DNA from: Fluoribacter gormanii
GTDB lineage: Bacteria; Pseudomonadota; Gammaproteobacteria; Legionellales; Legionellaceae
NCBI RefSeq assembly: GCF_900156395.1
Contig: NZ_FTNL01000008.1
Location: 65,753 to 129,752 of the forward strand
Reading direction: 5' to 3'
Length of the DNA: 64,000 nt
Part shown: positions 42,217 to 50,570 of the stretch, one piece after another
Numbering within the stretch: the stretch's first letter is position 1
Layout of the letters: each line of letters begins with the position of its first letter
Made by a program: the position numbers and the translations under genes
The notes under the pieces: model-generated
The model's database searches: none
What the model was told of the DNA's origin: nothing
The model's input: the letters and a program-made list of their open reading frames with translations, nothing else

Positions 42217-42882
42217 ATGAAACACATGATTAAATTTTCAACCCAATTAGATAAAGAATTTTTCGCAAGCCCTCCAGATCCAGCGCATATTTTTTATGCA
42301 GGAAAAACCGCCGTTCATTGTGACGCTGATTCTTTTTCTATAAAGTCTTTATCTACTTTAAAGCAACTACTGGAAAAAGAAGAAGAAACCATTTTTCGCT
42401 TTTTAGTCGATATGGAAGGTAAGCTGTGGTTTGCTTTTGAAACTCGTCCTCATAAGAAAGCACCGAAACATTTTCAAATGACCGGTGATCCTATAGAGAC
42501 AGCATGCTGCTTGACTGCGGGAAATATAAAATTTACAGATAAAACAGGGACTGTTGTAAAAAATATCAGCCACCGCAGTGGTGATTTTTATCCTTCATTC
42601 CTGTCACTACGCTGGGTACTGGCAATACTTATTATCAATGAAGAATTCCTGCCCTTTAAGTTGCCTAAGTTTCTTGTTATTAAAGAGATAAAGAATAAGA
42701 AAATTTATAAACATATATGGCGTTTAAAAAGGATCAAAAAATGGGTGGACAGCTTTCGTCACAATGAAGCGCTTATAAATCAATTACGCCAGGCTGACCT
42801 AAGCAGCAAAACAGTACATTATGAAGTAACAAGACACTTCGTTGAAACCCAGTTTAACTCCATGAGTACTATAACGGCGTGA
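42217..42882 (+). CDS. Hypothetical protein with an SGDFYPS-type motif
   Basis: A 221-residue protein without signal peptide. A central stretch reads TAGNIKFTDKTGTVVKNISH and then RSGDFYPSFLSLRW, which resembles a motif (AG.I.F...G.V..IS..SGHY.PS) that I recall from toxin and effector C-terminal regions; the His is Asp here. The C-terminus is basic (KFLVIKEIKNKKIYKHIWRL). I cannot assign a function. The ribosome site is weak, so the exact start (42217 or three codons later) is uncertain. Confidence 0.5.
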   Translation: MKHMIKFSTQLDKEFFASPPDPAHIFYAGKTAVHCDADSFSIKSLSTLKQLLEKEEETIFRFLVDMEGKLWFAFETRPHKKAPKHFQMTGDPIETACCLTAGNIKFTDKTGTVVKNISHRSGDFYPSFLSLRWVLAILIINEEFLPFKLPKFLVIKEIKNKKIYKHIWRLKRIKKWVDSFRHNEALINQLRQADLSSKTVHYEVTRHFVETQFNSMSTITA

Positions 42883-43036
42883 ATTATTATTCGTGCCCCT
42901 ATTTTAATTAAAGGTTATTTGGACATATCCTATTTATTCGACTAGATTTAATTTAAAAATCATATTAATTCAGTACGGTTACATATATCTATTTATGACA
43001 TTTGATTAGAGAACAATAATATCAAAGGAGAATGGG

Positions 43037-44647
43037 ATGTTTCCTGTAAGTTGGTGTAGATTAGCAATAGTAACTTTTGGGCTTATTGGTTCTATGGCTC
43101 CCACTCTCGGTTTTTCAGGAAGTGGTCGTGGAGACTTTCATACGGTATATCACGGACAATCTGTAGATGATCTGGTGATTCAATTTATGAGAGAGCATAA
43201 TATCCCTGGTATGTCACTAGCGATTGTACAAGCACCTTATATTACCCGTGTGGTGGGATATGGACTGGCTGATACTCAAACCAAACGTTTGGCATCTACG
43301 AACACAGTGTTTAATATTGGCCAATTGACTAATGCTTACACAGCTGTTGCGATTATGCAATTAAAAGAAGACGGAAAACTGCAATTAGATCAGGGCTTAG
43401 GCACTTACCTTACTGATGATTATATCCCTAAAAAGTGGAGAACTATAACCATTCGGGATTTATTAACCCATAGTTCTGGTTTACCGGACTATACCGAGGC
43501 CAGTGATTTTGATTTTAGTAAGGAATACACTCCTGCACAAATTAGTGCGCTGATAAAAGATAAAGAGCTGTCATTCACCCCTGGAACACAAACATTTAAT
43601 AGTGCGACCGACTTTTTTCTGCTGGGATTAATCATTGAAAAAACAAGTGGTATGTCCTATCAAGATTATGTAACTAAAAATCAAATTGAAAGGGTAGGTC
43701 TGCATCATACGTTTTTTATTTCAAATATAAGCACAGTGAACAATGAAGTTAATAATGGAACTAATCCTTTCAAACATAGCCAGTTTTTAAATAATCCTGT
43801 GATGATTAATCCCACTGAATGGGCTTCGGGCTATTCAGATGAAAATGGAACGAATGTTCCAGCTAAACCACTGAGTTGGACTGCAACATTCTCCAATAGC
43901 GGCCTCATTGCTTCTGCTGAGGACATTAGTATCTGGGATATTGCTTTAGCGGGCAATATTTTAGTTAAAGATCCCAAGGATAGAGAGTTTTTATATCATC
44001 CTGTCACATTAAAGAATGGCAAAGTGATACCAGGAAATAGCGGTTGGTTCTTCCCAGGTCATCCAGGTATGATGGAAATAAAAGGTAATGTACCTGGTTA
44101 CTCTGCATTTTTAAGTCGATTTACCGCACCCACAGAATTAGTATGCGTCACCTTGTTAGCCAATAAAGGCGATATCACTGATTTGGATGTTTTGGGGCGC
44201 AAAGTAGCTGGCGCTTTTGATACTAAACTTGCTGCACCTATCGGTGCTTCATGGTCTGACACCATCCAAAGTCCTTATTCAGCTCAAGAAACATTAGATA
44301 GGGTTGAAGCGATTATTAAATCTCAAGGCGGTACAGTGTTTGCTCGTATCGATCACAGCGGCGAAGCTGCGAAGGCAGGGCAAAAGTTACAAGCTACACA
44401 AGTACTGATTATAGGAAATCCTGCTAAAGGTACGAGTATTATGGAAGCCAAGCCTGCAATGGCATTGGATTTGCCATTACGCATTATGGCAACTACAGAT
44501 CCTGATGGCCAAACCTGGTTAAGTTTTACTAATCCTGTAGTACTTGCTAATGCTTATGATCTCCATGATCCACGAGCAAATGTTATCTTAAAACAAATGG
44601 AGGCCGCTTTGAATAAAGTGTGTCAAAAAGCAGTTTCTCCTTATTGA
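43037..44647 (+). CDS. Secreted serine-hydrolase-fold protein (class C beta-lactamase/penicillin-binding) with lost active site
   Basis: A 536-residue protein with a signal peptide (to about residue 27). Residues 40-390 follow the class C beta-lactamase/transpeptidase-like fold: VFNIGQLTNAYTAVAIMQL replaces the usual FRIGSxSKxxTAxAIMQL, so the catalytic Ser is Gln96 and the Lys is Asn99. LLTHSSGLPDY is intact, but FNSATDFFLLG replaces FxYSNxxYxLLG, so the catalytic Tyr is also gone (Asn188). Residues 400-536 are an extra domain. The fold is clear; hydrolase activity is unlikely unless a different mechanism is used. GGAG precedes the ATG. The next gene (YHS protein) lies 64 bases downstream, likely co-transcribed. 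Confidence 0.75.
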   Translation: MFPVSWCRLAIVTFGLIGSMAPTLGFSGSGRGDFHTVYHGQSVDDLVIQFMREHNIPGMSLAIVQAPYITRVVGYGLADTQTKRLASTNTVFNIGQLTNAYTAVAIMQLKEDGKLQLDQGLGTYLTDDYIPKKWRTITIRDLLTHSSGLPDYTEASDFDFSKEYTPAQISALIKDKELSFTPGTQTFNSATDFFLLGLIIEKTSGMSYQDYVTKNQIERVGLHHTFFISNISTVNNEVNNGTNPFKHSQFLNNPVMINPTEWASGYSDENGTNVPAKPLSWTATFSNSGLIASAEDISIWDIALAGNILVKDPKDREFLYHPVTLKNGKVIPGNSGWFFPGHPGMMEIKGNVPGYSAFLSRFTAPTELVCVTLLANKGDITDLDVLGRKVAGAFDTKLAAPIGASWSDTIQSPYSAQETLDRVEAIIKSQGGTVFARIDHSGEAAKAGQKLQATQVLIIGNPAKGTSIMEAKPAMALDLPLRIMATTDPDGQTWLSFTNPVVLANAYDLHDPRANVILKQMEAALNKVCQKAVSPY

Positions 44648-44711
44648 GAGTGTGTTGCAGGGGAATGAGCATGCACTTACGAAAACTATATGATTTGAAA
44701 GGGGCATTATT

Positions 44712-45167
44712 ATGAGCATCAGAAAAAAAATAGGAATCCTGTTTACTGCAGTCACTTTATTATTACTTAATGTTCAAGCTTGGGCCGATTTTGCAACCCA
44801 GAGTTTTGGTGCTAATGGTTACGATGTTGTGGCTTACCATACTCAAAATAAACCGGTAAAAGGAAGTCGGGATTTTTATAGCTTTGTTAATGGAGTCACT
44901 TATTTATTTGTTGATAAAGGAAATAAGAAGTTATTTGACGCTAATCCAGAACAATACCTCCCTGCTTATGGTGGTTATTGCGCAATGGCTATGACTCTTG
45001 GCAAAAAACATCTTACCAATCCCGAAGCTTTTTTAGTTTATAAGGGTAAACTTTATCTGAATAAAGCCGATGTGCGACCACTATGGCTGAAAGATGTACC
45101 AGGAAATATTGAAAAAGCTGATAAAATATGGAAAGAGATAAAAGATACTGATCCTGCAAAACTATAA
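44712..45167 (+). CDS. Secreted YHS-domain protein
   Basis: A 151-residue protein with a signal peptide (to about residue 25, NVQAWA). The mature part contains a YHS-type module: GYDVVAYHTQNKPVKGSRDF, then LFDANPEQYLPAYGGYCAMAM. YHS domains bind metals, sometimes copper or nickel. AGGGG precedes the ATG. It follows the serine-hydrolase-like gene and shares its direction, so the two may act together in the periplasm. Confidence 0.82.
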   Translation: MSIRKKIGILFTAVTLLLLNVQAWADFATQSFGANGYDVVAYHTQNKPVKGSRDFYSFVNGVTYLFVDKGNKKLFDANPEQYLPAYGGYCAMAMTLGKKHLTNPEAFLVYKGKLYLNKADVRPLWLKDVPGNIEKADKIWKEIKDTDPAKL

Positions 45168-45240
45168 TGTGTGTTAATAATTATCGTGCTAGCTATAGGA
45201 GTAATCTCAGCTTACGGTGAAATAATTTTGAACCAAAATC

Positions 45241-45275
45241 CTCATGACAAAGAAATCAAACTACTTTGTCATGAG
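45241..45275. terminator. Perfect 12-bp hairpin between convergent genes
   Basis: CTCATGACAAAG and CTTTGTCATGAG around an 11-base loop, placed between the YHS gene (+) and the second paralogue (-). Confidence 0.7.
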
Positions 45276-45296
45276 CAATTGAAGGCAGACTAGTAA

Positions 45297-45887
45297 TTAC
45301 AAGGATCCGATGCAGGAAAACTCTGAGTCATCTAAATGATCAACTGAAAGAGACTGTTGGACAATTTCTTGTATTGATGTCATATCCTGTTCCATAACAT
45401 CTTGAGCTGTGACATTAATGATGTGTTTTTTTATGATTTTTGATTCATTTTGGTGAAACGCATATTTTTTTTCTGTATAAGCAATTTTATGTAATAAAGT
45501 TGCAACGTCACTATCTTCGCTTCGAATTTTTCTTAGATAATCTTTTGCAATGGGCTGACAAAGTTCAATCTGAGTTTGATAATATCCAAAAATTACTTCA
45601 AGCCCTTCTTTTAATTTACAAACGTCGCTAAATAAAGATCGATAAGGTTTTCCGTGATCAAGAGCTTTTCGCATCTTATTAAAACGTGCTTTCAAATCCT
45701 TAAGGAACTCTTGATTATCTGATATTGCCGAATGTGGATGAGTCAAAACACTTTTTTCAATATCAATCAGATGTATAAAATTAGAGAGAATTTTTTCAAT
45801 AGAGCTCAGAGTATCTGAGTTTAATAATGCAAAAGCATTTTGGCTGGTTTGGGGAATAGTTTTTTTGTTAAAAAATTTGGCTCTCAT
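45297..45887 (-). CDS. Hypothetical helical protein, paralogue of 40712-41311
   Basis: A 196-residue protein sharing all main blocks with 40712-41311 (IPQTSQNAF, LSSIEKIL, IDIEKSVLT, SDNQEFLKDLKARF, HGKPYRSLFSDVCKLKEGLE, GYYQTQIE, QPIAKDYLRK). The central helices are the best conserved; the C-terminal third differs. Function unknown. It has its own promoter on the minus strand and a GAGA ribosome site. Confidence 0.6.
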   Translation of the reverse strand: MRAKFFNKKTIPQTSQNAFALLNSDTLSSIEKILSNFIHLIDIEKSVLTHPHSAISDNQEFLKDLKARFNKMRKALDHGKPYRSLFSDVCKLKEGLEVIFGYYQTQIELCQPIAKDYLRKIRSEDSDVATLLHKIAYTEKKYAFHQNESKIIKKHIINVTAQDVMEQDMTSIQEIVQQSLSVDHLDDSEFSCIGSL

Positions 45888-45936
45888 AATATTATCTCAG
45901 GTGTAAATGCTGCTTATTTGTTCAAAGTGAGCTAAT

Positions 45937-45964
45937 AATATAATATTTTGTGTTGTTCGGTCAA
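45937..45964 (-). promoter_or_regulatory. Promoter of the second paralogue
   Basis: On the minus strand TTGACC (45964-45959) and TATATT (45942-45937) are separated by 16 bases, about 50 bases before the start codon at 45887. Confidence 0.5.
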
Positions 45965-46064
45965 ATATTAACTCACAGTGGCATCATTTTAATCATTCAG
46001 TGGATTGATAGATTTCGTTAAAAGACAATTTAGAATGAAACGAAAGACTATGTTCGAATGGCTT

Positions 46065-46085
46065 GGTTGGGCCATTGGCCCAACC
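46065..46085. terminator. Hairpin downstream of the glucanase gene
   Basis: GGTTGGGCC and GGCCCAACC pair perfectly around ATT. A T-run follows on the plus strand only, so direction is uncertain; its position suits the end of the minus-strand glucanase transcript. Confidence 0.5.
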
Positions 46086-46128
46086 TTTTATTGCAAAAAC
46101 AAAAAATATATTTTTGGTCTGAATATCT

Positions 46129-48387
46129 TTAAAAAGGATTCGATAATTGGCAACCTAGACCAAAACATCCGATACTGCTTGGGGGGGGATTTTTACACGT
46201 TACTGAGCCAAAAGTGATTGAGGCAGGAGATGGAGTAACTTCGAGAGCTGTAGTGGTGCAGGATTGAGTAGTGGTAGTCGAAGAAACAGTAATCTTGGCT
46301 CCTTTATAAATTAAAAACTGTGGCCATGGTGTCACTGCACTGATATTGGGGGCAGAACCTGAATTAGCAGGTATCGTTACGTTTATCGTTGGATGTTGTC
46401 CTGATGGATAAGTAATTTGCACCTTAAACGATGCTTGGATTGGGGGAGTAGTACCAAATATGGTTAATAGTGTGCCATTAGTAAAACCTTGGCACCCTTT
46501 TGCGGACACTATGGCATTGTTAGGGACAAATCCAGCTCCTTTTTGAACACAATTCGAATTAAAAAGACCGTAATTTTGTTCTGCTGTAGGACCTGATTTT
46601 GTTGGCTCATCATAAGCTTCGAATGCAAGAACCCCGATGTTATATCCAGATGATTTTACAAAATTACTTGTATTCAATTGATAAAGGGTTTTGAAGTATG
46701 CAGTAGCATTTGCTACGGAAGGTTGACATGGTCCTGGGGAGTTACATGCATATCCTGTAGTAGTTCCTGCTGTGGCCCATCCTGTTTCTGCTGACAACAA
46801 AACACGCCCCGGGGTATAAAATGGCTTTGGATTAGCTTTGGGCAATGCAGGTGGGGTGGTTGAACCTACAACTTGAATGTAATCCCATGCTAGGGAATTT
46901 ATATGTTGTACTGTTGAACTTAATGGGGGCGTCCATACGGCTGTAGTTGCTGGTAATACTCCAAATTGAAAAGGATATGGATCAAAAGCTAAGGGAGCAG
47001 TTGAGGAATAGGAATTAATTAATTTTTTCATATCTGCAGAAATTGCAGGGCTTGGGGTAACAAAATTTCCACTGACGACTGCAGAGCCTACAGGAGTTGT
47101 CAAACTATGTGTCGCTAATGTTGTTTTCAAAGCTGAAACAGCACTTGTTAAATAATTAACATTCGAAGTTCCGGTACACGGAGGAATGGTATCACCTGCA
47201 CTACAATAATTTTCGTGTCCTGCAAAAACAAGAACGACGGTTTTATTAAATACCGAAGGAGTAACTGCTTGAATCACAGAGTTTAATGTGGCTTGCGCAC
47301 ATGGAATATAATCCTGAGCGCCAAATGGACATCCTGGATAAACAGTGTCGCTTGGGAGTTGAGGGATGTCTGCCTCATAAATAACTTTCATTCCTAAAAT
47401 ATTGGCTTGTTTAATAATATCTATCCAACTATACGGTTCAGTTTGATAGGAGCGAACTGTTGTGAATCCTGCGTTCTGTAATTGTTGTAGTTCTGCGTAG
47501 ACATTGGTAGCTGCTGCGTTATTGGGTGTTCCCGTATAAAACACATCGTGAAAATTGAAGGGATAATTATTCGCATAATGATTAGGATTATAATCAACAC
47601 CAAGCAGTTTATTGAATGAAAAAGATTGTACTGTGGTTGAGGTAGTGAGTTTATTCGAACTTAGATTTCCAATTAATTCAGCTGCTAGAGTAAACGTGCC
47701 ATTCGTAGGTGAACTGAATGTTCCGGCAATACTGCATTGTTCGCCGCTTGCCAAGGTTCCTGTTGTGCCCGATGGAACACAGCTATTACTCGTGATTGAG
47801 AAATTAGGATGGAGCGAATTATTATTTTGAGTGATCTTTTGTGTAAAACTGGTTGCCGAAGCATCATAGTTTGTGAACGTAAACGTTACAGCATAATTGG
47901 AGTTTGTAAATGCTTGACTTGGTAATGGATGTGCTGAAGGAAAATCGGCTGTGCCAAGAAGGCCTGCTGGTGTTGCCGTCGCGGTCGTTGTTAACGCGGG
48001 TTGAACATGAACTACGTTATTGTCATATCCACTGTAAGCCACCAAAACAGTTTTTCGGCCAATACTATTGGGGGTTAGGGTAATGCTATAGGTGCAGCTT
48101 TCTTTAGGCAGTAGTTTTTTACCAGAACATCGATCATTATATTTAAATTCTGCCTCAGAAGCGGTGCATGCTTGATTAGGAGATGGGCACAGTATTGGTA
48201 TTACTCTGAATGGCTTTGTAAAAGCAAAGGGAAGATTATTGGTAAAAATATAGGTAGAAGTAACACTTCCTCCCAAGGTGGAACTCTTTTTGGGGAATGG
48301 TTGATCTAAAGAATGAAGGACAGGATTACTTGCAAAGACCGGACTCATCATTAAAAACAAAGTGCTTGCTAATTGGAATTGATTCAT
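46129..48387 (-). CDS. Secreted GH17-like (beta-1,3-glucanase type) protein
   Basis: A 752-residue secreted protein. The chosen ATG 48387 gives a signal peptide (MNQFQLASTLFLMMSPVFAS). Residues 25-255 are Thr/Asn-rich beta-sandwich modules with paired Cys (RCSGKKLLPKESCTY). A catalytic-like domain begins at LLGVDYNPNHYA (about residue 261); LQNAGFTTVRSYQT and the later LSAETGWATAG match GH17 glucanases, giving candidate nucleophile Glu534 (ETGW) and acid Glu392 in FAGHEN. The family cleaves beta-1,3-glucans as found in fungal and amoebal walls. The C-terminal part (about 660-752) is another beta module and carries an eight-C run at its end. GH17 assignment is inference from two motifs. Confidence 0.65.
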   Translation of the reverse strand: MNQFQLASTLFLMMSPVFASNPVLHSLDQPFPKKSSTLGGSVTSTYIFTNNLPFAFTKPFRVIPILCPSPNQACTASEAEFKYNDRCSGKKLLPKESCTYSITLTPNSIGRKTVLVAYSGYDNNVVHVQPALTTTATATPAGLLGTADFPSAHPLPSQAFTNSNYAVTFTFTNYDASATSFTQKITQNNNSLHPNFSITSNSCVPSGTTGTLASGEQCSIAGTFSSPTNGTFTLAAELIGNLSSNKLTTSTTVQSFSFNKLLGVDYNPNHYANNYPFNFHDVFYTGTPNNAAATNVYAELQQLQNAGFTTVRSYQTEPYSWIDIIKQANILGMKVIYEADIPQLPSDTVYPGCPFGAQDYIPCAQATLNSVIQAVTPSVFNKTVVLVFAGHENYCSAGDTIPPCTGTSNVNYLTSAVSALKTTLATHSLTTPVGSAVVSGNFVTPSPAISADMKKLINSYSSTAPLAFDPYPFQFGVLPATTAVWTPPLSSTVQHINSLAWDYIQVVGSTTPPALPKANPKPFYTPGRVLLSAETGWATAGTTTGYACNSPGPCQPSVANATAYFKTLYQLNTSNFVKSSGYNIGVLAFEAYDEPTKSGPTAEQNYGLFNSNCVQKGAGFVPNNAIVSAKGCQGFTNGTLLTIFGTTPPIQASFKVQITYPSGQHPTINVTIPANSGSAPNISAVTPWPQFLIYKGAKITVSSTTTTQSCTTTALEVTPSPASITFGSVTCKNPPPSSIGCFGLGCQLSNPF

Positions 48388-48856
48388 TTTCACTCTAATG
48401 TTCCCTTTTAGTAGTAATAAACGCAACAATAAGAAATGCCATTCTAAACAATAGGCTGAGTTGCTCAATTGGTACGGCAATTATGGCACCGTATTCATTT
48501 TATATAACGCGATGCAGCGTTTCTAATTTCATTTTATTTTAAAGCAGAGACACAATACTAAATAATGCAATGCAAATTTGCTACATTTAATTATTTAAAT
48601 AATTAATAGAATCAATGAAATTCCACCTCGAAACACAGGCACGTAGTTCTACCGTACATGCCCTGGCTTTGTCTTAGAAGGCAATCGCAATATTTCATAA
48701 GTGAGCATCAAAAGGTTTTGAATAAAAATCCCTCTCTTATGTATGAGTCAAATAAAATGGTCATGAATTGAATTAAATTTCTCACAGAAAAACTTAGTGA
48801 TTTTAAAATGATCACCATGGTAATATTTGCGCTTTTTATTAAGAGGGCATGGATTT
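48388..48856. other. Divergent intergenic region
   Basis: About 470 bases between the glucanase gene (-) and the mitochondrial-carrier-like gene (+). It holds AT-rich runs and an imperfect palindrome GGCACGTA..TACATGCC near 48639-48663. No gene or clear promoter pair was found. Confidence 0.3.
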
Positions 48857-49678
48857 ATGGGACAAGAAAAAAAAGAGAAAAAGACACTTTGGGATGCTTA
48901 TATTTTTAGTGTGACTTACACTGGAGTTACAACGTTGATAGGACATCCAGCAGAACGACTCAAGGTTGCAATTCAAACAAATCTTTTCCAAAGTTCTTAT
49001 TCAGTTACAAAACAATTCATAGGTGTTAATTTAAAGCATTTTTCTACCGGATTTTTGTCGTGCATGATACGTCAACAAGGCAAAGTGGCCTACCGACCGT
49101 TATTGATTACTCATATGCCAAAAGAAATTGACAAATTACAGTTTCCTCTGGTGGTTGGTGGTGTATTTAAAGCTGCGCTTTCTTCTACTTTTGATACTTT
49201 AGTGCTCAGTCCTATTGAGAATATTAAAACGGTACAAATGAGAGCTATAGCAAGTCAGGATAAACCTATAAAACCTGTCCAGGCAATGCATACCATTTAT
49301 CAACAAAAAGGATTGCCAGGTTTTTTTGCGGGGAGTGCTGCAACACTTGGAAAATCATTTCCGAGTTGGCTTTATTTATACATGACTTATCAGGCAATTA
49401 AAACGAAACGGGAAAAACAAAATTTTCTATCAACGATTCTTTGGGCAACAACAGCGTCAATCCCAGTTGCTTTTACAACAACCCCGCTGGATGTAATAAA
49501 GAGTCAGCAACAGGCTTGTATTGATTCATTCAAGCCAACAATAAGAGGCATTGCATCAGAAATTTATAAGAATCATGGTATCAGTGCATTTTTTAAAGGA
49601 TTTAATTGTCGATTGATGCATAAATCATTGTCTACAGCAGGAGCTTATATGATATTGGATATCGGAAGTAAAATGTAA
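48857..49678 (+). CDS. Mitochondrial carrier family protein (LncP-like), effector candidate
   Basis: A 273-residue protein of the eukaryotic mitochondrial carrier family. Three repeats each carry the signature Px[DE]xx[KR]: HPAERLK (about residue 32), SPIENIK (about 125) and TPLDVIK (about 217), with hydrophobic helices between and the second half-motifs GFFAGSAAT and AFFKGFNCR. L. pneumophila has one known effector of this type, LncP, which inserts in host mitochondria; this is a likely homologue. ATG 48857 is chosen with AGAGG upstream; the frame opens 30 bases earlier. It has its own strong terminator. Confidence 0.85.
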   Translation: MGQEKKEKKTLWDAYIFSVTYTGVTTLIGHPAERLKVAIQTNLFQSSYSVTKQFIGVNLKHFSTGFLSCMIRQQGKVAYRPLLITHMPKEIDKLQFPLVVGGVFKAALSSTFDTLVLSPIENIKTVQMRAIASQDKPIKPVQAMHTIYQQKGLPGFFAGSAATLGKSFPSWLYLYMTYQAIKTKREKQNFLSTILWATTASIPVAFTTTPLDVIKSQQQACIDSFKPTIRGIASEIYKNHGISAFFKGFNCRLMHKSLSTAGAYMILDIGSKM

Positions 49679-49699
49679 TTTCTCATGAATAGCGATACG

Positions 49700-49731
49700 A
49701 AAAAGAGGACCGAATAATCTGTCCTCTTTTT
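49700..49731 (+). terminator. Rho-independent terminator of the carrier gene
   Basis: AAAAAGAGGAC and GTCCTCTTTTT form an 11-bp stem with a 10-base loop, ending in a five-T run. Confidence 0.85.
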
Positions 49732-49910
49732 GCAGTATGAATGTTTCTTGCGCTATATTTTATTTTCAGACATCATTAAATTAGAAAAGTAGAAAAATAC
49801 AATCTTACCCTTTTATAGTTTCTTAATATCAGTATTTGTTCTCTGGAAAAGTGTTTGTCATATATCTAGAGTAGCCCATGTTAAAATAAAACTAAAAAGT
49901 CGATGAATTT

Positions 49911-50384
49911 ATGAATAAAATTACACATAATGAACAAGATGCATTCCAGGTTGTGACGCTATTTAATCATTTAAATGCTTCACGAGCACCAATATCAGAT
50001 TTTTTACCCATCGTTGATCCAGAACATTTAATTATTACGCTTCGTGATAGTGATATCGTTTTTAAGGGAATCGCTGGTTTTGCTGATCATCAGATAGGTA
50101 AATTAATATATTTCGATCAAAAGTTTGAATGTGAACTTGTTAAAAGTGAAACGCACGATGAGCAAATTACTCTTAGTACCAAAGGAGCTTGGTATGCACG
50201 AGTTTGGCAGTCCCCAGCGGCTTACAGTCAACAGTTGATTGCCGATTTAAGCCATACCTGGATTTTAAAAAAAACCAAACAATCAGCCTATATTATTCTC
50301 GTCCATATTTGTGAACATTTTAAATATAGAGATGGTTTTTCTCCTCACGATATAGTTGAAGACTTCCATCTGAACTTAAAATAA
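49911..50384 (+). CDS. NTF2-like fold protein of unknown function
   Basis: A 157-residue protein that resembles SnoaL/NTF2-like small cone-fold proteins by length and pattern (N-terminal helix TLFNHLNAS, then strands LIITLRDSDIVFKGIAGF, FECELVKSE, ITLSTKGAWYARVW, SAYIILVHICEHFKYRDGF). Such folds bind small ligands or act as enzymes; no catalytic set can be picked out. No signal peptide. The ribosome site is weak. The fold call is a guess from strand pattern. Confidence 0.5.
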   Translation: MNKITHNEQDAFQVVTLFNHLNASRAPISDFLPIVDPEHLIITLRDSDIVFKGIAGFADHQIGKLIYFDQKFECELVKSETHDEQITLSTKGAWYARVWQSPAAYSQQLIADLSHTWILKKTKQSAYIILVHICEHFKYRDGFSPHDIVEDFHLNLK

Positions 50385-50570
50385 TTTGAGACTATTTCTT
50401 CATGGTAAATTTAACTCGTATTAGTTACGATCGTAATCCGGTTTTCTTTATAAAAAAAATTGCTTTGAACGTTGACCAATTAGGAACTAGTTATTTTAAC
50501 CACCGATCATTTCTTAATTTCAATTGTCCCTAATTTTAATAATTGATACTTTATTTGCAAGGAGCATTAA

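Noticed and set aside
46005..46217. Open frame of 70 codons on the plus strand
   Set aside because: It spans the hairpin at 46065 and overlaps the antisense end of the glucanase gene; no supporting ribosome site or family.
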